Below, piece after piece: positions 62,121 to 64,000 of a stretch of DNA of 64,000 bases. A program made the position numbers and the translations under genes. The DNA is from Clostridium grantii DSM 8605 (GTDB taxonomy: Bacteria > Bacillota > Clostridia > Clostridiales > Clostridiaceae): positions 62,001-126,000 of the forward strand of contig NZ_FQXM01000006.1 of the NCBI RefSeq assembly GCF_900129965.1, written 5' to 3'. The notes under the pieces were generated by a model, which did not search any database, was not told where the DNA came from, and was given only the letters and a program-made list of their open reading frames with translations. Every line of letters starts with the position of its first letter. The first letter of the stretch is position 1.

Positions 62121-62798
62121 ATGGATATAAAAAATTATTTACACATTATAACACTTACCGATTTATTTAAAAGCTTCTCTACTTCACAACTTTATGAACT
62201 TTTTAAAACAAATCAATATACCCTATCACAATATAAAAAAGATAATATTATTTATTTTGAAAGTGAGCTTTGTACTTCTCTGGACATTATCTTAAAAGGA
62301 GAACTAATAATTCAAAAAATTGATGAAAAAGGAAACGTACTTACTATAGCAGAATTTAGAGTAGGTGATAATATAGGAGGAAATCTTTTATTTTCAAAAC
62401 CACACTGTTACCCAATGAGCGTTCTATCAAAATCTGCTACTGAAATCTTACATATTAACAAAGATTTTGTTTTAAATCTTTGCCAAATAGATCAAAACTT
62501 TTTGATAGAATTTTTAACATGTATCTCAGATAAAACATCTATTCTAACAAATAAAATTAAATCTATTTCTATGAAATCTATAAAAGAGTCTATTATTGAA
62601 TTTTTAAACTATGAGTACTATTCTCAAAAGAATGAAAAAATACAACTTCATATGACAAAAAAGGAATTAGCAGAAAAACTAGGAATTCAACGAACTTCGC
62701 TTTCTCGAGAATTAAACAAAATGAAAAAAGATGGTTTGGTTGACTATGACGCTAGCTCCATTACCATCTGTGATTTTAGTATTATTCGGAATTTTTAG
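62121..62798 (+). CDS. Crp/Fnr-family regulator next to the permease-cupin operon
   Basis: The 225-residue protein has the cyclic-nucleotide-binding-like domain (about 20-135) and a C-terminal HTH (TKKELAEKLGIQRTSLSREL). No N-terminal cysteine cluster; the few Cys residues are scattered in the sensor domain. Its distance from its divergent neighbour suggests local control. Confidence 0.88.
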   Translation: MDIKNYLHIITLTDLFKSFSTSQLYELFKTNQYTLSQYKKDNIIYFESELCTSLDIILKGELIIQKIDEKGNVLTIAEFRVGDNIGGNLLFSKPHCYPMSVLSKSATEILHINKDFVLNLCQIDQNFLIEFLTCISDKTSILTNKIKSISMKSIKESIIEFLNYEYYSQKNEKIQLHMTKKELAEKLGIQRTSLSRELNKMKKDGLVDYDASSITICDFSIIRNF

Positions 62799-63045
62799 TT
62801 GATTTTATACTTCTCATATTGCTACTTCTCTAAATTCTTGTTATATTAATTCTGCCTCTCTGTGGTTCTTAATATTTTTGATAGATCTTAATTTCAATCA
62901 AAACAATTTAATGTTATAAAAACTAACGCCCCTGAATTTCTTTCGATAATAATACTGCTTATTAAAAAATAAATAATTTAATAGAAAAATATAAATAAAA
63001 TATGATATTATATAATGGTGTGATAGGTAAAAAGGAGTGAGTTTT

Positions 63046-63417
63046 TTGAGTGGACAACAAAAAGTAGGCGAATTGACACAGAAAGTAATAGATACCTTAG
63101 GTTTAAGCATGATAGTTGGAACTCCCATATTATGTGGACCTGCTAACAAAAATCACATGCAAAATGAACATCCCCAAGATTTCGAAAAGTATGGTAGTAA
63201 ATTAGATGAGATAATAACTTCTCCTTCTTATATATGTAAGCACCCAAACAAACCATCAATTGAATATGTTAAAGTATTTAAAGATGAAAATAATGAGCAT
63301 GTTTTAGTTGCTGTTAGGGCATCTGGAAAAGGTGTTCTCTTCGATAGAACCCTCTTCGTTATGGATCCAATCAAGGTACAAGCCTACAAGAATAAAGGAG
63401 CTTTCAATACATACTAA
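63046..63417 (+). CDS. PBECR-like nuclease-fold protein
   Basis: A 123-residue soluble protein. The run HMQNEHPQDFEKYGSKLDEII, then SPSYICKHPNKPSIEYVKVFKD and VLVAVRASGKGVLFDRTLFVM (quoted in parts), resembles the barnase/EndoU/colicin-E5/RelE-like (PBECR) fold seen in polyvalent and toxin proteins. The His, Arg and Tyr residues could form an RNase site, but activity is not shown. I start at the TTG at 63046, eight bases after GGAG; a GTG at 63037 overlaps that site. No immunity gene is adjacent. Confidence 0.55.
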   Translation: MSGQQKVGELTQKVIDTLGLSMIVGTPILCGPANKNHMQNEHPQDFEKYGSKLDEIITSPSYICKHPNKPSIEYVKVFKDENNEHVLVAVRASGKGVLFDRTLFVMDPIKVQAYKNKGAFNTY

Positions 63418-63460
63418 AATATATAAAAACAGAAAAATATATTTAACTTATAAAAAGATA

Positions 63461-63489
63461 TTGATAAAACCTTTAAAGTTGGTTATAAT
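63461..63489 (+). promoter_or_regulatory. Sigma-A-type promoter of the structured RNA
   Basis: TTGATA (63461-63466) and TATAAT (63484-63489) are 17 bp apart. A transcript would begin near 63496 and run into the structured region with no open frame between. Confidence 0.75.
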
Positions 63490-63495
63490 ATAACT

Positions 63496-63676
63496 ATGAA
63501 TATGGTTTAACTTACTTAAGTGTCACATAAATAGTACTTAATCACATAAACTATAATAGCAGAATACAGAGGGCGGAACAGGTAGCCGCCACCCAGCGAA
63601 AGCTGTAGGAGATGTAGATTACCACCTACCTTGTTCTGTGATGCAAATAATTCCACGGCTCATAGCCGTGGTTTTT
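63496..63676 (+). ncRNA. Structured RNA, omega-RNA-like or IS200/IS605 right-end remnant
   Basis: About 180 nt with promoter and terminator. Helices seen: GGCGG/CCGCC (63572-63576 with 63586-63590), CAGC-GAAA-GCTG (63594-63605), and an outer ACAGA/TCTGT. The 9-nt loop AACAGGTAG can pair with CTACCTTGTT downstream (63626-63635), making a pseudoknot. The 3' hairpin CCACGGC-TCATA-GCCGTGG, preceded by TGATGCAA, recalls the right ends of IS200/IS605 elements with TnpB, whose omega RNA has such a pseudoknot. No tnpB or tnpA lies here. Confidence 0.55.
63653..63676 (+). terminator. 3' hairpin and terminator of the structured RNA
   Basis: The perfect 7-bp stem CCACGGC/GCCGTGG with loop TCATA is followed by TTTTT. 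It can serve as an intrinsic terminator as well as a transposon-end hairpin. Confidence 0.8.
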
Positions 63677-63742
63677 CCCTTTTCACCCAATACCTTACTG
63701 GATATTGAAGCCTTCAATCATATACAAACTTATATAAATATT

Positions 63743-63893
63743 TTATACTTCTTTTCTTAAATAATCACTTTCCTTAATAATTATTATTAAATCCATTTCT
63801 TCCTCTGGCTTATCCATAGCCGTAACTTCACTACTATAGGCCACAATATCTTCTAACGATTTACCGCCCTTAAGCTTATCCTAATTTTAGCAC
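63743..63893 (-). pseudogene. Frameshifted small gene
   Basis: A GTG at 63893 has AGGAG four bases upstream and reads MLKLG before a stop. If one G of the GG pair at 63880-63881 is removed, the frame continues as MLKLDKLKGGKSLEDIVAYS and on to a stop at 63743, about 49 residues. The restored reading has normal codons and a Glu/Ile-rich tail ending KESDYLRKEV. I do not recognise the family. It may be a true pseudogene or an assembly indel. Confidence 0.55.
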
Positions 63894-63910
63894 AGTGCTC
63901 CTGAATTTTT

Positions 63911-64000
63911 TTACTTCAACCTAAAAGTCTTCGGTGCCAATTTATAAGTAAGTACCAATGCAACCATCATATATACAATAGTAACCACAATTATTCCATA
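63911..64000 (-). CDS. Membrane protein, 3' end only (partial)
   Basis: The last 29 codons of a gene entering from the right edge. They encode a hydrophobic helix (GIIVVTIVYMMVALVLTY) and a short basic tail ending TFRLK, as seen at the ends of ABC-2-type permeases and other integral membrane proteins. Too little remains to name it. The frameshifted small gene starts 18 bp further on and may be its operon partner. Confidence 0.6.
   Translation of the reverse strand, partial: YGIIVVTIVYMMVALVLTYKLAPKTFRLK

Noticed and set aside
62898..63149. Minus-strand open frame of 83 codons overlapping the PBECR-like gene
   Set aside because: It is antisense to a gene with a proper start and site, has low-complexity Tyr/Phe content and no ribosome binding site.
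63568..63640. NiCo (czcD-type) riboswitch
   Set aside because: Some short stretches recall it, but no metal transporter or other gene follows on the plus strand and I could not fit the four-helix junction with confidence; the transposon-end resemblance is stronger.
1..64000. CRISPR arrays, rRNA, tRNA genes or a complete prophage
   Set aside because: None was seen: no regularly spaced repeats, no rRNA or tRNA signatures noticed on either strand, and no structural phage genes.

Overview
The window is strongly AT-rich and carries gene orders typical of Clostridium sensu stricto. Examples are atpI-B-E-F-H-A-G-D, the run rho / rpmE / tdk / yqhQ-like / prmC / prfA / ZIP / sua5 / ywlE / rpiB / upp / dCMP deaminase, and a spread of endospore genes (spoIIR, ypeB, yabG, a gerA-type operon, cotS-like, SPOCS-LysM). 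A flavodiiron protein and FNR-type control fit an obligate anaerobe. Most genes lie on the minus strand, so transcription mainly runs towards position 1. No rRNA, tRNA, CRISPR array, prophage or complete insertion sequence was seen.

Layout. 1-5619: F1Fo ATP synthase operon, with atpD cut by the window edge. 6111-10330: nucleotide salvage and housekeeping block. 10331-10729: a GC-rich REP-like inverted pair in an otherwise AT-rich gap. 10730-18144: translation termination, thymidine kinase, L31, Rho and CTP synthase, with candidate RNA leaders before rpmE and pyrG. 18303-21340: small regulatory-looking protein, DUF1934, PP-loop ATPase, Ddl. 21542-35651: sporulation, germination and spore-coat genes, with ispE and veg. 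35699-40992: mannose-6-phosphate isomerase, a lone LarA homologue, an orphan sensor kinase and a FetAB-type ABC pair. 41150-48341: alpha-galactoside uptake and hydrolysis operon (binding protein, two permeases, YesL, GH36) with its LacI regulator and no ATPase. 48853-50909: flavodiiron protein facing a Cys-rich Crp/Fnr regulator across an FNR-type box. 50917-57626: MFS transporter, two AraC regulators and GH2 beta-galactosidase; each AraC gene is divergent from a likely target and has 21-bp-spaced direct repeats upstream. 57675-58229: BioY with two BirA-type boxes. 58427-60359: BlaI/BlaR1-like pair with two operators. 60490-62798: split permease with a ferredoxin tail, cupin and Crp-family regulator around a 16-bp palindrome. 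63046-64000: PBECR-like nuclease-fold protein, a promoter-to-terminator structured RNA resembling an IS200/IS605 omega-RNA end, a frameshifted small gene and the end of a membrane protein.

The least explained items are the structured RNA at about 63490-63676, the permease-ferredoxin-cupin operon, the two 99-bp hairpin repeats (18692 and 52291) with a compensatory base-pair change, and the REP-like pair at 10455-10621. Product names come from reading the translated sequences; no database search was possible.
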